45,482 nt of DNA, from positions 1 to 45,482 of the forward strand of contig ONSU01000016.1 in NCBI GenBank assembly GCA_900320545.1. Reading direction: 5' to 3'. Position 1 is the first letter of the stretch, and the number at the start of each line of letters is the position of its first letter. A program made the translations under genes and the position numbers. This stretch comes from an uncultured Bacteroidales bacterium (lineage in GTDB: Bacteria > Bacteroidota > Bacteroidia > Bacteroidales > UBA932). The notes below the pieces were generated by a model. The model was not told the origin of the DNA. It did no database searches and saw only the letters and a program-made list of their open reading frames with translations. This document shows positions 32,334-43,000 of this stretch, piece after piece.

Positions 32334-34459
32334 CGTACGATCTTCTGTACGCCCTTCAGCTGCTTGATGCGTGAAATGACCTTGTCAAGTTCGAGGTTGG
32401 ACGGGACGGCGATCTTCATCGAGATCTCGTAGGTACCGGCCCGCTCGTTCTCGGTGACATTGAAGGTCCGGATGGAGGCCTTGAAGGAATTGACGATGTC
32501 CATGATCCGCCCCGGCGTCCCGGAATCGAGGTCGACAGTGACCTTCACATTCGCCTGGAAATTGCCGCTGGAGGGCGTCTCGGCCCACTTGACCTTCTGG
32601 ATGCGGTAAGGAAACATCTCGATGAGCCGGGCCGCGTTCGGGCAGGACATGCGGTGGATCTTGATGCCCGCGTCGCGCGTCACGAATCCGAACACGTCGT
32701 CCCCGAAGACGGGATGGCAGCACCGGGCCATCTTGTAATCCAGCCCCTTGACGCCCTTCGCGCTCAGGACAAGGATGTCGTCGTGGCTGTCCGTGATGTC
32801 CCGCTTTACCTTGGCCGCCTCCACCGCCTTGGCCGCTTCCACCGCCTCGGCGTGGCGCCGTTCCTCGGACAGGATATAATCCTTGATGACGTTCACGTCC
32901 AGCGTCCCCGCGCCGATGGCCGCGAAAAAGCCGTTGACCGTGGAGAAGTGATGCAGTTTCATAAACTCCGACTGCATCTCGTTGGGGAATTCGAGTTTCC
33001 AGTTCTTGAGACGGCGCAGGAGCAGCTCCTTGCCGTCCGACGCCTTGGCGAACTCCATCTCGCTCAGGGCCTGGCGGATCTTGGTGCGGGCCTTGGAGGT
33101 CACCACGTAGTTGACCCAGTCCGCGGCCGGCTTCTGGTTTTTGCCGGTGAGAATCTCGACGACGTCGCCGGTAGCGAGTTTCTCCCGGATGGAGACCGCC
33201 TTGCCGTTGACCTTGCCGCCGAGGCAGCGGGTGCCGAGCTTGGAGTGGATGCCGAAAGCGAAATCCAGCACGGTGGCCCCTGCGGGCAGGATCCGGAGCT
33301 CGCCGGTGGGGGTGAAAACGAAGATTTCCCGGGAGGGCGGCTGCGGAAGGTCCTCGGGCGAACCGCTGCCGGGATGCTCGAGGGCGTAGCGGACGGCCGT
33401 CAGCCAGCGGTCCATCGTCTCCTCGTGCTTGATGCCCTTGTAGGCCCAGTGGGAGGCGAATCCGTTTTCGGCCATATCGTCCATCCGGCGGGTGCGGATC
33501 TGCACTTCGAGGTAGGCGCCTTCGCGGTTCTTTACGGTGATGTGCAGACTCTCGTAGCCGTTCGGCTTGGGATTGGTGATCCAGTCGCGAAGGCGGGAGG
33601 TGTCAGGCTCGTATTCCTCCGTCACGAAGGAATACACCTGCCAGCAGAGGTCTTTCTCGACCTTCGGATCCTCCTCGCAGTCGATGATGAAGCGGATGGC
33701 GAACACGTCGTAGACGCCCTCGAAAGGCACTTTCTGCTTCTCCATCTTGGCCCAGATCGAATACGCGGCCTTGGTGCGGATCTTGAGCTTGTAGCGGATG
33801 CCGGCCCGGTCGAGGCGGACTTTGAGCGGCTCGATGAATTCCGCCATCAGCTTCTCCCTGTCGCGCTCGGTCGCCTTGAGTTTGTTGGTGATGAGGCGGT
33901 ATTTCTCCGGCTCGGCATAACTCAGGTAGATGTCTTCCATCTCCCGTTTGATGAGGTAAAGCCCAAGCTGGTGCGCGATCGGGATGTAGAGCATCAGCGT
34001 CTCCAGGATCTTCTGCTCGCGGGCGGACTTGGAGAAAAGCTGCAGGTTGCGCATCACCTCCAGGCGGTCGGCCAGTTTGAGGACCGTCACGCGGGGATCG
34101 CGGGAATACTGGATGATCAGTTTCTTGTAATTCTCCGCCTCGAGGCGGGTGTCCTTCGGCTTGATGGTGGAGATCTTGTTCAGGCCGTCCACCATCGCCT
34201 TGATGCCCTCGTCGAAATCGAGGGTCTTGAGTTCGACGCTGCCGTCCATCCGCATCGCCTCGTGCAGATACACGGCGGCGACGCATTCCGGCGGAAGGCC
34301 GATCTCGTCCGCGACAATCTTCGCCACCCCGTCGGCGTGACCGATAAAAGGGGTGCCGTCCCCGCGCTGCAGATCCTTCAGGGATACGGCGGCGACATCA
34401 TAGGCGCGGCGGATCAGCGCCTGCCCTTCGGGGGGATAATTGCCGAAAACGGGAATCAT
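32330..34459 (-). CDS. relA: RelA/SpoT-family (p)ppGpp synthetase with degenerate hydrolase site
   Basis: 709 residues: an HD-type hydrolase domain (about 1-170), a synthetase domain (about 215-330) with [19 protein letters not shown] and EVQIRT, a TGS domain (about 375-435, [10 protein letters not shown]), a zinc-finger/helical region with RCCHPVFGD near 590, and a C-terminal ACT domain (about 635-709). The hydrolase site is altered: LLHD...ED is LHEAMRMDG at 65-73, and the RLHNMR segment is RLEVMR at 132-137. It is therefore probably a monofunctional RelA-type synthetase. It makes the starvation alarmone on ribosomes. Its start overlaps the mltG stop by 1 nt. Confidence 0.92.
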   Translation of the reverse strand: MIPVFGNYPPEGQALIRRAYDVAAVSLKDLQRGDGTPFIGHADGVAKIVADEIGLPPECVAAVYLHEAMRMDGSVELKTLDFDEGIKAMVDGLNKISTIKPKDTRLEAENYKKLIIQYSRDPRVTVLKLADRLEVMRNLQLFSKSAREQKILETLMLYIPIAHQLGLYLIKREMEDIYLSYAEPEKYRLITNKLKATERDREKLMAEFIEPLKVRLDRAGIRYKLKIRTKAAYSIWAKMEKQKVPFEGVYDVFAIRFIIDCEEDPKVEKDLCWQVYSFVTEEYEPDTSRLRDWITNPKPNGYESLHITVKNREGAYLEVQIRTRRMDDMAENGFASHWAYKGIKHEETMDRWLTAVRYALEHPGSGSPEDLPQPPSREIFVFTPTGELRILPAGATVLDFAFGIHSKLGTRCLGGKVNGKAVSIREKLATGDVVEILTGKNQKPAADWVNYVVTSKARTKIRQALSEMEFAKASDGKELLLRRLKNWKLEFPNEMQSEFMKLHHFSTVNGFFAAIGAGTLDVNVIKDYILSEERRHAEAVEAAKAVEAAKVKRDITDSHDDILVLSAKGVKGLDYKMARCCHPVFGDDVFGFVTRDAGIKIHRMSCPNAARLIEMFPYRIQKVKWAETPSSGNFQANVKVTVDLDSGTPGRIMDIVNSFKASIRTFNVTENERAGTYEISMKIAVPSNLELDKVISRIKQLKGVQKIVR

Positions 34460-35520
34460 TATTTCTTACCCTTTGCCTTGAGACGTTCCGTGAGGGCCTT
34501 CTGGAAGGCCTTGGCGTTGACAAGATGCTCAGTGTAAGTGGCGGCGAACACATGCGAGCCGTTCAGGGAAGGATCGGCGCAGAAGAACAGGTAATTGTGC
34601 TGCTCCGGATTGAGGACCGCGTCCAGGCAGTTCTTCGGCGGGCAGGAGATCGGCCCGGGAGGAAGGCCCTCGTAGCGGTAGGTGTTGTACGGGGAGTCCA
34701 CGCTGAGGTGGGCCGTAAGGATGCGGTTGAGACTGTAGCCGAAGCAGAAGGCGACGGTCGGGTCGGCCTGCAGCTTCATCCCCTTGCGGAGACGGTTGAG
34801 ATAGACGCCGGCGATGGCGGGCTGCTCGGGCTGGTAGCGGGATTCGCCGTCGACGATGGATGCGAGGGTGGAAACCTGCAGCCGCGTGAGGCCGACGGCC
34901 TCCGCCTTCGCGTCGCGCTCGGGGGTCCAGAACGCTTCGTAGCCCTGGTGGAATTTCTCGAAAATCTCTTCCATCGAGGCCGTCCAGTAAATCTGATAGG
35001 TATCGGGGATGATGCTGGCGAAGAGCATCGTGGTGTCGGTGCCGTAGGCCGACAGGAATTCGTTCGAACGGATCGCCTCGGAAACGGTCGCGGAGTCGAG
35101 CAACATCTGGTTGGCGATCTTGCGGGCCAGGCCGCCCTTGGTGCGGATCGTGCCGGAAAGGGTGAGGTTGACGGGCGACTGCCAGCCGCGGGCGAGCATC
35201 CGTGCGATGTAGATGGCGGAACTGCGGGTATCGAAGGTATAGTGACCGGGCTTGACCTGTTTGTCGGTGCCGACGCGGGCGAAGCAGCGGCGGATACTGG
35301 CCTCGTCCCGGGCGTAGCCCAGGGCGAAGATGCTGTCGAGCACCGCCTGGGGCGTCATTTCGGGGGTGATGCACATCTCGAACTGACGGGAGAAGGCGCG
35401 GCCCCGGTAATCCTGATAAACCCGCCCGGTAAAGAACAGCAGCACCAGCACGGCGATGACAAGGATTACCAGGCCGATGGAGAGCCGGCCCACGGAAGAT
35501 TTCTTTCTTTTTCTAGACAT
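34459..35520 (-). CDS. mltG: Endolytic murein transglycosylase MltG
   Basis: 353 residues. A basic cytoplasmic start and one transmembrane helix (about 13-33) are followed by the YceG/MltG periplasmic domain. The catalytic glutamate lies in ASIVDGESR near residue 228. LQADPTVAF near 259 and SPYNTYRYEGLPPGPI near 285 are family hallmarks. It cuts nascent glycan strands of peptidoglycan, setting their length next to the synthesis machinery. The stop shares one base with the relA start (TAATG), so the genes are coupled. The 47-nt gap upstream holds a 7-bp hairpin (35532-35553) but no clear promoter. Confidence 0.95.
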   Translation of the reverse strand: MSRKRKKSSVGRLSIGLVILVIAVLVLLFFTGRVYQDYRGRAFSRQFEMCITPEMTPQAVLDSIFALGYARDEASIRRCFARVGTDKQVKPGHYTFDTRSSAIYIARMLARGWQSPVNLTLSGTIRTKGGLARKIANQMLLDSATVSEAIRSNEFLSAYGTDTTMLFASIIPDTYQIYWTASMEEIFEKFHQGYEAFWTPERDAKAEAVGLTRLQVSTLASIVDGESRYQPEQPAIAGVYLNRLRKGMKLQADPTVAFCFGYSLNRILTAHLSVDSPYNTYRYEGLPPGPISCPPKNCLDAVLNPEQHNYLFFCADPSLNGSHVFAATYTEHLVNAKAFQKALTERLKAKGKK

Positions 35521-35531
35521 AGTGCGTGATT

Positions 35532-35553
35532 CTTAGCGATCAACCCCGCTAAG
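35532..35553. repeat. Hairpin between rnz and mltG
   Basis: A perfect 7-bp inverted repeat CTTAGCG/CGCTAAG with an 8-nt loop lies in the 47-nt gap, within the likely leader of mltG. There is no T-run on either side, so it is not called a terminator. Confidence 0.4.
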
Positions 35554-35567
35554 TTAGGCATTCCGTT

Positions 35568-36488
35568 TCAAATTTCAAACACATCCCCGTCGGAGACGGC
35601 GAAAGTTTCGGGAAAGACCGTGCGGCACTCGGCCTCGTAGAGGGAAGCGTCGCGGTTCCGGGAGGAGAAATGGCCGATCAGCAGGCGTTTGGCGCCGGTC
35701 TCGAGGGCCACGCGGGCGGCGTCAAGGGTCGTGCTGTGCTGCCGGCTCACCGCCTTGTCGCGATGCTCCTCCAGATAGGTCGCCTCATGGTAGAGAACGT
35801 CCGTTCCCTTGAGCCATCCGATCTCTTCCGGGAAGACGGCGGTATCCGTCACATAGGCGTAACTACGCGGAACGTAGGGCTTGTAGGCCACCTCCGCGTT
35901 CGGGATTACCGTATCTTCGCGGAGCACGTCCTCTCCCCGCTTGAGCGTGCCGATCTCGGTAAGCGTAAGTCCGTAACGGTCAATTGCTTCCTTGTGTACG
36001 TTCCAGAGCGGCTCTTTTTCGCGGAAGAGGAAGCCGAAGGTCTCGATGCCGTGCCGGAGCGGGAAAGCGATCACCTCGGAGGAATGCGCGTCCAGGATGC
36101 GTTCCGGCTCCTTCATCTCCAGCGGATGGAAACGGATTTCGTAACCGATCCAGTCGTTGTAGGAGAGGAAGAATTTGAGGATGGGACCGAGGTTGCGCGG
36201 TCCGTAGATGTCCAGCGGAGCGAGCCGGCCGCCCATCCCGATGGTCGAGAGGAAGCCCTGCAGGCCGTAGACATGGTCGCCGTGGATATGGGTGATGAAG
36301 ACGGAGTCGATCCGCTGGAGCGGAACGCCGAAACGGACCATCGAGCGCTGGGCGCCCTCTCCGCAATCCACGAGGAAAAAGCGCCCACGCACTTGAAGTG
36401 CCTGGGCGCTGGGGTTCCGGTCCGATACGGGCATTGCCGAAGCGGTGCCCAGCATCGTTACGGAGAAACGGTTTTGAGGATTACTCAC
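35568..36488 (-). CDS. rnz: Ribonuclease Z
   Basis: A 306-residue metallo-beta-lactamase-fold nuclease that trims tRNA 3' ends. Marks are the N-terminal LGTASAMP near residue 13, FLVDCGEGAQR near 38, the zinc motif THIHGDH near 66-72, the PLRHGIETFGF segment near 143, YVTDTA near 213, and HEATYLEEHRDKA and IGHFSSR near the C-terminus. The start is GTG at 36488, overlapping the rpsA stop by 8 nt; no better ATG precedes it without losing the conserved start. It is co-transcribed with rpsA. Confidence 0.95.
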   Translation of the reverse strand: MSNPQNRFSVTMLGTASAMPVSDRNPSAQALQVRGRFFLVDCGEGAQRSMVRFGVPLQRIDSVFITHIHGDHVYGLQGFLSTIGMGGRLAPLDIYGPRNLGPILKFFLSYNDWIGYEIRFHPLEMKEPERILDAHSSEVIAFPLRHGIETFGFLFREKEPLWNVHKEAIDRYGLTLTEIGTLKRGEDVLREDTVIPNAEVAYKPYVPRSYAYVTDTAVFPEEIGWLKGTDVLYHEATYLEEHRDKAVSRQHSTTLDAARVALETGAKRLLIGHFSSRNRDASLYEAECRTVFPETFAVSDGDVFEI

Positions 36489-38256
36489 CCTTCTCGAGTT
36501 TGTCCTTCAGGGCCGCCAGTTCGGAGATGTCACCGAGCGTGGTCTTCTCGACGTTGCTCTGGATCTTCTTGACAGCCTTCTTGGTGCTCTCGGCCTCGGC
36601 GGCGACCTTCGCTTCCTTCACCTCCTGATAAGTGCGCAGGTGGGAAACGAGGACGCGGCGGGTGCTGCGGCGGAGTTCGACGACCTTCATCGGGAGCGTC
36701 TCGCCGACAATCGCCTGCTTGCCGTCTTCCTTGACGAGCTCACGGACGAAGGAGAAAGCCTCGGTACCGTCCTCGAACTTGATCGTGGCGCCCTTGTCAC
36801 CGATGGCGGCGACAGTGCCCTCGACGGTCGTGCCGACGGGATACTTGGCCTCAAGTTCATCCCAGGGGTTCGGGGTGAGCTGTTTGTGGCCGAGGCTGAG
36901 CTTGTGGCTCTGCTCGTCGAAGTCGAGGATGACGACGTCGATGACGTCACCGCTCTGGACCATCTCGGAAGGATGCTTGATCTTGTTCCAGCTGAGGTCG
37001 CTGATGTGGATCAGGCCCTCGACGCCGTCCTCAAGCTCGGCGAAGACGCCGAAGTTGGTGATGTTGCGGACGGTCGCTTTCTGCTGGCTGCCGACAGGAT
37101 ATTTCTCGCGGATGGTGTCCCAGGGGTTGGCAGTGAGCTGCTTGAGACCGAGGGACATCTTGCGGGCCTCGCGGTCGAGGGTGAGGACGACGGCCTCCAC
37201 CTCCTGACCGAGGGTAAGGAATTCCTGCGCGCTGTGAAGCCTGGGAGACCAGGACATCTCGCTGACGTGGATGAGACCCTCGACACCGGGCTCCACTTCC
37301 ACGAATGCACCGTAATCGGCGACGGCGACGACCTTGCCTTTGACGGTGTCGCCCACCTTGACGTCGGCGCTCAGGTTGTCCCAAGGATGGGCGCTGAGCT
37401 GCTTCAGACCGAGGGCGATGCGCTTCTGCTGATCGTTGAAGTCAAGGACGACGACCTTGATCTCCTCGCCGAGGGTGACCACCTCTTCCGGATGGGAGAT
37501 GCGGCCCCAGCTGAGGTCGGTGATGTGGATGAGACCGTCCACACCGCCCAGGTCGACGAACACACCGTAGTTGGTGATGTTCTTGACAGTGCCTTCCAGC
37601 ACCTGGCCCTTCTCCAGCTTGGAGATGAGTTCGGCGCGGCGCTGCTCCTGCTCGGCCTCGAGAAGGGCCTTGTGGGAGACGACGACATTGCGGAATTCCT
37701 GGTTGATCTTGACGATCTTGAAATCCATCGTGGTGCCCACGAAAACGTCGTAGTCACGGATGGGCTTGATGTCGATCTGGCTGCCGGGGAGGAAGGCCTC
37801 GATACCGAACACGTCGACGATCATGCCGCCTTTCGTGCGGGTCTTGATGAAACCCTTGACGATTTCGTTGTTGTCATATGCTGCATTGACCATATCCCAA
37901 GCCTTGTGGGCGCGTGCCTTCTTGTGGGAAAGGATGAGCTGACCCTTGCGGTCTTCGGCAGACTCGACATAGACGTCGACCTTGTCACCGACCTTGAGGT
38001 CAGGGTTGTAACGGAACTCGGGAGCGGAGATGACGCCTTCGCTCTTGTAACCGATGTTGACGATGACTTCGCGTTTGTTGATCGCAGTGACGACACCTTC
38101 CACGACCTCGTTTTCGACGACCTTCGAGAGGGTCTGGTCGTAAAGGGCGGCGTCCTGGGTGCGGTCTTCCTGCTGAACACCGTCATTCTCGAACGCTTCC
38201 CAGTTGAATTCCTCGGGAGCGACCGAAGCATTGAGTACAGTCTTGTTTTCTTCCAT
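36481..38256 (-). CDS. rpsA: 30S ribosomal protein S1
   Basis: 591 residues from the ATG at 38256. Six S1 (OB-fold) repeats can be read in order, starting near residues 52, 135, 225, 310, 395 and 480. The central ones carry the [29 protein letters not shown] and [15 protein letters not shown] signatures with SEMSW/SDLSW segments. S1 binds mRNA and brings it to the ribosome, which matters in Bacteroidota because Shine-Dalgarno sites are rare. A strong promoter and a roughly 60-nt leader precede it, and rnz overlaps its stop. Confidence 0.96.
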   Translation of the reverse strand: MEENKTVLNASVAPEEFNWEAFENDGVQQEDRTQDAALYDQTLSKVVENEVVEGVVTAINKREVIVNIGYKSEGVISAPEFRYNPDLKVGDKVDVYVESAEDRKGQLILSHKKARAHKAWDMVNAAYDNNEIVKGFIKTRTKGGMIVDVFGIEAFLPGSQIDIKPIRDYDVFVGTTMDFKIVKINQEFRNVVVSHKALLEAEQEQRRAELISKLEKGQVLEGTVKNITNYGVFVDLGGVDGLIHITDLSWGRISHPEEVVTLGEEIKVVVLDFNDQQKRIALGLKQLSAHPWDNLSADVKVGDTVKGKVVAVADYGAFVEVEPGVEGLIHVSEMSWSPRLHSAQEFLTLGQEVEAVVLTLDREARKMSLGLKQLTANPWDTIREKYPVGSQQKATVRNITNFGVFAELEDGVEGLIHISDLSWNKIKHPSEMVQSGDVIDVVILDFDEQSHKLSLGHKQLTPNPWDELEAKYPVGTTVEGTVAAIGDKGATIKFEDGTEAFSFVRELVKEDGKQAIVGETLPMKVVELRRSTRRVLVSHLRTYQEVKEAKVAAEAESTKKAVKKIQSNVEKTTLGDISELAALKDKLEKGE

Positions 38257-38320
38257 AATGATTTTTACAAACAATACTAGGGGTTTAACATTATTTTTTG
38301 TGCTTTCTCAAAAAAGCGTG

Positions 38321-38352
38321 CAAAGGTATAAAAATATCTTTGAACATACAAA
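38321..38352 (-). promoter_or_regulatory. rpsA promoter
   Basis: The minus strand reads TTTG (38352-38349), 20 nt, TACCTTTG (38328-38321), a full consensus match. Structured element B begins about 10 nt upstream of it. Confidence 0.68.
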
Positions 38353-38361
38353 TCTTTTTTA

Positions 38362-38498
38362 AGGAATTCCGTTATATCAGTTTCCGAAACTTCCGGAGCT
38401 TTGCTCCTCCATCCCTCCCACAACCGTGGTTGCGGGCCCCTCCCGTTCACGAGGCCACGGGCGGCCACGGTTTCTGAAACTGATATAACTGCATTCCT
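38362..38498. repeat. Structured intergenic element B
   Basis: Perfect 14-bp arms GTTATATCAGTTTC (38371-38384) and GAAACTGATATAAC (38476-38489) extend outward through AGGAAT/ATTCCT (38362-38367 with 38493-38498) and inward through GAAAC/GTTTC (38386-38390 with 38470-38474). Inside are three hairpins: GGAGC/GCTCC (38395-38407), CCCaCAACC/GGTTGcGGG (38417-38436) and CCCGT/ACGGG (38442-38461). The core GGGCCCCTCCC at 38434-38444 is the reverse complement of the element A core. It lies between the corA 3' end and the rpsA promoter. Confidence 0.7.
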
Positions 38499-38508
38499 GC
38501 AGAGAATA

Positions 38509-39474
38509 CTACAGGAGTTTCTTCCGTTTGAAGATGAACCAGACGCCGGCGACGGAGGCGAGCATCACGGCGATGATGATGATCCAGTTCCAGAAGGTGG
38601 CGTTGGGATCGTCGGCGCCGATCATCGGGAGGCGGACGTTCATGCCGTAGAAACTGGCGATCAGGGTCGGAGGCATCAGCAGGAGAGAAATGAGGGTAAA
38701 CACCTTCATGATGCGGTTCTGGTCGAGGTTGATGAGACCGACCACGGTATCCTGCAGATACTCGAGTCTTTCGAAGATGAAGTTGGTATGGTTGATCAGC
38801 GAGGAGATATCCTGCAGGAGCACGTTGAGGCGGCCCTCAAGGTCCTTGGGATACTTGGCGCTCTTCATCAGGTTGGAAATGAGCCGCTGCTTGTCGACCA
38901 CGTTCTCGCGGACGACCATGCTGTTCTCCTGCAACTGGTTGATATCCAGGAGGAGATCCTCATTGATGTCTTCCTGCTGGTTGATGCGCTTGGCGTACTG
39001 GGTGATCTCCTTCGCGAGGATCTCGATCATATCGGCGTCGAGGTCGACACGCTGGTCCAGGATGCTGGCGAAAATCGAGAACCCGGAAGGATACTGCTTC
39101 GGATTGACCTGCATGCGCCGCTGGAGGTCGGTGAAACTGCGGAGCGGCACCTCGCGGAGGGTCGTCAGCGTATCGTCCACCAGGGTGAACGACACCGGCT
39201 GCATCATATATTCGTCCGAACCGGGCGTAAGGAAGTTGGTATTGGCGAAAATGGCGTCATCCGTCTCGAAATAACGGGAGGAACTCTCGATCTCCTCGGC
39301 CTGCGCGCGGCTCTGGATCTCGGTGCCGAGGAAGGCCTCCGCAGCCCTCTTCTCATCGCCGGACGGATCGATCAGATCCATCCACACCACCTCGGCAAGG
39401 TCCAGCCCCTTCAGAGCCTTCCCGCCGTTGGCCATCGCGATTTTCCCGTCTTTCCGATAAAAGATATTCAGCAT
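38509..39474 (-). CDS. corA: CorA-family magnesium/cobalt transporter
   Basis: 321 residues. A large cytoplasmic domain (about 1-255) of strands and long helices (DLDADMIEILAKEITQYAKRI..., YLQDTVVGLINLDQNRIMKVFTLISLL) leads into two C-terminal transmembrane helices. The pore signature YGMNV sits between them near residue 275, and a short basic tail (FKRKKLL) follows. CorA channels are pentameric and carry Mg2+, Co2+ or Ni2+ across the inner membrane. It is transcribed alone from a consensus promoter and ends 11 nt before element B. Confidence 0.95.
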   Translation of the reverse strand: MLNIFYRKDGKIAMANGGKALKGLDLAEVVWMDLIDPSGDEKRAAEAFLGTEIQSRAQAEEIESSSRYFETDDAIFANTNFLTPGSDEYMMQPVSFTLVDDTLTTLREVPLRSFTDLQRRMQVNPKQYPSGFSIFASILDQRVDLDADMIEILAKEITQYAKRINQQEDINEDLLLDINQLQENSMVVRENVVDKQRLISNLMKSAKYPKDLEGRLNVLLQDISSLINHTNFIFERLEYLQDTVVGLINLDQNRIMKVFTLISLLLMPPTLIASFYGMNVRLPMIGADDPNATFWNWIIIIAVMLASVAGVWFIFKRKKLL

Positions 39475-39517
39475 AATCCGGATTCCTTCCAGGGGTAAAC
39501 ATTTCGCTTTCAGTCTG

Positions 39518-39549
39518 CAAATGTAACATTTTTACCCCGAACTTGCAAA
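39518..39549 (-). promoter_or_regulatory. corA promoter
   Basis: The minus strand reads TTTG (39549-39546), 20 nt, TACATTTG (39525-39518), a full consensus match about 45 nt before the ATG. Confidence 0.68.
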
Positions 39550-40030
39550 TTTTGTCGATTGCAGCCACACCGCAGGGGGTAAAGGCACGTACGGGCCGCT
39601 TTCGTGACGCTCTGTCGGTCTGTAGGAGAGGATGTGTCAGGAAACCCCGGAAAATCTGCGCATCCTCGGTGTGGAAGGGTAGGATGTGTCAAATAATCCG
39701 CGAAATTCTGCGCTTCCTCCCCCTGTCATGCCCGCCCCAGATCGGGCATCTGTGCCTCCCGGCCAAACCCGCAGAGCAACGGGGAAAAGGCCTGGCGGGT
39801 ATTTGCTCTTGACCCCGCAACGGATTGCAGGGTCGGGAACGCTGGGCGAAATACCTCCCATTCCCAAATTTTTGGAGGCCGGAGCGGCTTTGCCATTCCG
39901 GCCTCATGGGAAAGGGCGCCTCGAGGACGGTAGCCGTCTCCGGCGCGAGGGCTTCGCCCAGGGTTTAATGGGTTAATGCGGTCCGCACAAGGCAGACCGC
40001 TGTCGGACTGGCTTACGCCTGGCCCGACTT
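39550..40030. other. Gene-free hairpin-rich intergenic region
   Basis: No convincing gene is visible in these 481 bases. It contains two imperfect tandem copies of a roughly 40-bp unit (39628-39667 and 39680-39719), then a series of inverted repeats: ATGCCCG/CGGGCAT (39728-39749), GACCC-GCAA/TTGC-GGGTC (39811-39834), GAGGCCGGA/TCCGGCCTC (39875-39905), GACGG/CCGTC near 39922, GGGC/GCCC near 39950 and GCGGTC/GACCGC (39978-40000). It lies between the 3' end of the FISUMP gene and the corA promoter. Confidence 0.6.
39628..39719. repeat. Imperfect tandem repeat, two copies
   Basis: Copies at 39628-39667 and 39680-39719 share AGGATGTGTCA at their left ends and TCTGCGC followed by TCCTC at their right ends. 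Copy 1 is bounded by a perfect 7-bp inverted repeat GAGGATG/CATCCTC. Copy 2 has a mutated right arm. Confidence 0.55.
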
Positions 40031-43000
40031 TTATTCTGAAACTGGACGAACAGATTGCCCGCAGTAACGGCTGTCGCCGCCCCTGCCGACATAGTCGGAA
40101 CCGAAGTAGACGTTCCACGCGCTGCGCGGACGGTCCGTATCGAGAAACGAGGACCAGTAGAAACCGTAGGAACCCGCATTGTCGAGATTCGTGCCGTACC
40201 GGCGACCGGCAGCGGGAAGGAAAATACTCTTGTCCGTGTATCCCGTCTTTTTGCTGGTGACGATTCTACCAGCGATGCCTGTCCCGTTGTAATTTGATGT
40301 CCATTCCCACGTGCACTGCTCCCGGAGTTCCGTCCACTCAGCATCTGTCGGAATACGCCATTCCCCGCCGAGTGCCTGTCTTGCAGCATCATCCACATAA
40401 TCGTAGTCCTTGAACTCTGTCTTGTTGTCCACAGTACCGTGACTGCTGCTGTTATTATATTTCGTCAACGTTGAAGATGAACCATTGCACAATTTATAAG
40501 TCGCCCAAATGTAATTGTCCTTAGGCTCCGTCTCGCCCCAGGCGAAATAATCACCATAATCGCTTGGTGACATTGCGCCAAGATTCATCGAACTCCACTT
40601 CACGCTCAACCCAAGATCAACTGCTTCTCCGGCCACAGCAGTATAAGGTTCCTTCACGCGGACCGCACAGGAAGCGAATACCCCGCTGCCATCATTTGCC
40701 TCAGCCTTAATGGTGGCAGTACCTTTGGATATGGCTTTAACCTTGCCGATTTCATCAACCGTAGCGACAGATGTGTCCGAAGATGTCCAGTTGACAGACT
40801 TGTTGGTGGCATCGGTCGGAGTCACCGTTGCGATAAGAGTGGCGGAGCCTCCTTCTATCAATTCCAAAGAAGTCTGAGACAATGCGATGGACTCAACACG
40901 AATGGCAAAAACTGGACGCACAGATAGCCCGAGGAAACGGTAGCCGCTGCCCCTGCTGACATAGAGGTCTGCATCGGGATAGAAGTAGACGTCCCACGCG
41001 CGGCTCGGACTGCCCGTAGTGAGAGACGAGGACCAGTAGTAGCCGTCGGAACCGGCTTCGTTGAGATCTTGATACTTCACATCGCCGGCAGCGGGAAGGA
41101 AGATGCTGTTGCCGTTGGTGGCAGTGACGATTCTCCCCTTTACACCAGTCCCGTTGTAATCGTTAGTCCTAGTCCAGGTGCACTTGATCCTAAGTTCTTC
41201 CCATTCCGCATCCGTGGGCATACGCCAATTAGCACCGAGCTTAACGTGGGCAACGTCGTCCTCCGATTCCAATACAGTCTTATTATCGACAGTACCATAA
41301 GAACTGTTGGTATTGTACTTCGAGAATGGACCTGATGAACTTGTGCCGAACTTGTAGGTGGACCAGGAGTAATTCTCTTTCGGCTCCGTCTCGCCCCAGG
41401 CATAATAGTCGCCGTACTCTTCCGGAGACGCCGCACCGATATTACCGGCTGCCCAGATAACACTCAACCCCAGGTCAACCCCTCTGGGAATAACCGTTAC
41501 AGCACACGTCGCCTTTTTATTGCCGTCCACCGTAGCAACGGTTATCGTTGCCGATCCCTCCGAAACGGCCGAGACCCTCCCCGTCTCATCCACCAAAGCA
41601 ACTTCTGTTTTTGATGAGGTCCAGGTAACGCTCTTGTTACTAGCATTCTCCGGAGACACCGTTGCCGTCAACATAAATCCTTCACCCTTTATCAGTGTCA
41701 CAGAACTCTTGTCCAGCGAAACGCCTGTTACCGGAACCGGCTTCACCGTCACATTGCAGTTTGCCGTATAGCCGCCGTCCATCGTTGTCGCCGTAACAAC
41801 CGCACTCCCGGGACCGACCGCGGTAACCAGGCCCTCCTGATCCACGGCAGCCACTTCCGGGTCGGACGTCGTCCACAGGACGGATTTGTCCCGAGCCGTA
41901 TCGGGGCCGACGATCGCCTTTAAAGGGAAAGAATCTCCGACATAAACCGTCCTGGTCGTTTGATCCAACCTGACCGACGACACCGCATAGGGATCGTAAG
42001 AGGCCTCCTGAAGGGCACGGATGAACGACCGGGCGTGGCTCAGCATCGTGTAGTACTGATTGTCCAGCGAATTGGAGCAGTCCAGCACCAGCATCACCGC
42101 GACGGACTGCTTGGTGACTTCGATGTCCATATTCTGGTTGGCGTCGAACTCGGAATTGACCTGCCACTTGCCCGTGGAGGAAACGTATGCCCACTGGGCT
42201 ATCGAGCCGGACTCCAGGGTCCTGCCCTTGTCTATCCGGACCGAGTCGAAGGCGAACGTCACAAAGATGCCGTTCACGTTTCCACGGATCGTGTTCCCTG
42301 AAGTGGAGGACAATCCGTGATAGGTCACGTCGTGAAGCGAGTAATCGCCCAGACGGAACGTTCCTTCGATATAAGCAGAGGAATTGGCCGCGTCACTCGC
42401 ATTGTCGAACGTGAAACGGACACGGGTTGCGTCTGACTGACCGGGAATGGTAATCGAGAAGTCATAGATATACGAGATGGCCGTCACCTTCTTGGCAATC
42501 GCCTGCAGGCGGCTGTTGACTTCAGACATACTGTTGACCTCGAAGGCGTTGTCGCTGCTGGAGGCAAGTTTCTGGAGGTTATGGCGGAACTTGACGACAT
42601 CGCTCACGTCGGAGCCTTTCATTCCTACGGAATAGGCCATGATGTGATGATTGGATATATTCTCGTCCTGAATCCGGTTCTGGATGGCATCCAGATAGGT
42701 TTCTTCAGACCCGTAAGCGGGGTTCATCATCACGGACCCCTGGTCGAGGCCGTCCGTAAAGGTGACAAGGGCTACCGCACAGAGATCGTCCGGGAAGACC
42801 GCCTCCTTGAGCCGGTCTATAGACTGGTCAACCCCGTAGCATAGCAGGGATCCGTTCTTCATCTGAAGACCGTTGACGAAGGCGTTGAAATCCGAGATCG
42901 TCACTTCGTTCAGACGGGTGATGGGATAGGTGTACAGTTCCTGGTTGAATCCCGTGATGCCTAGATAAAGGCCGCTGCGCTTGCCGCCTGTCATCTCAGG

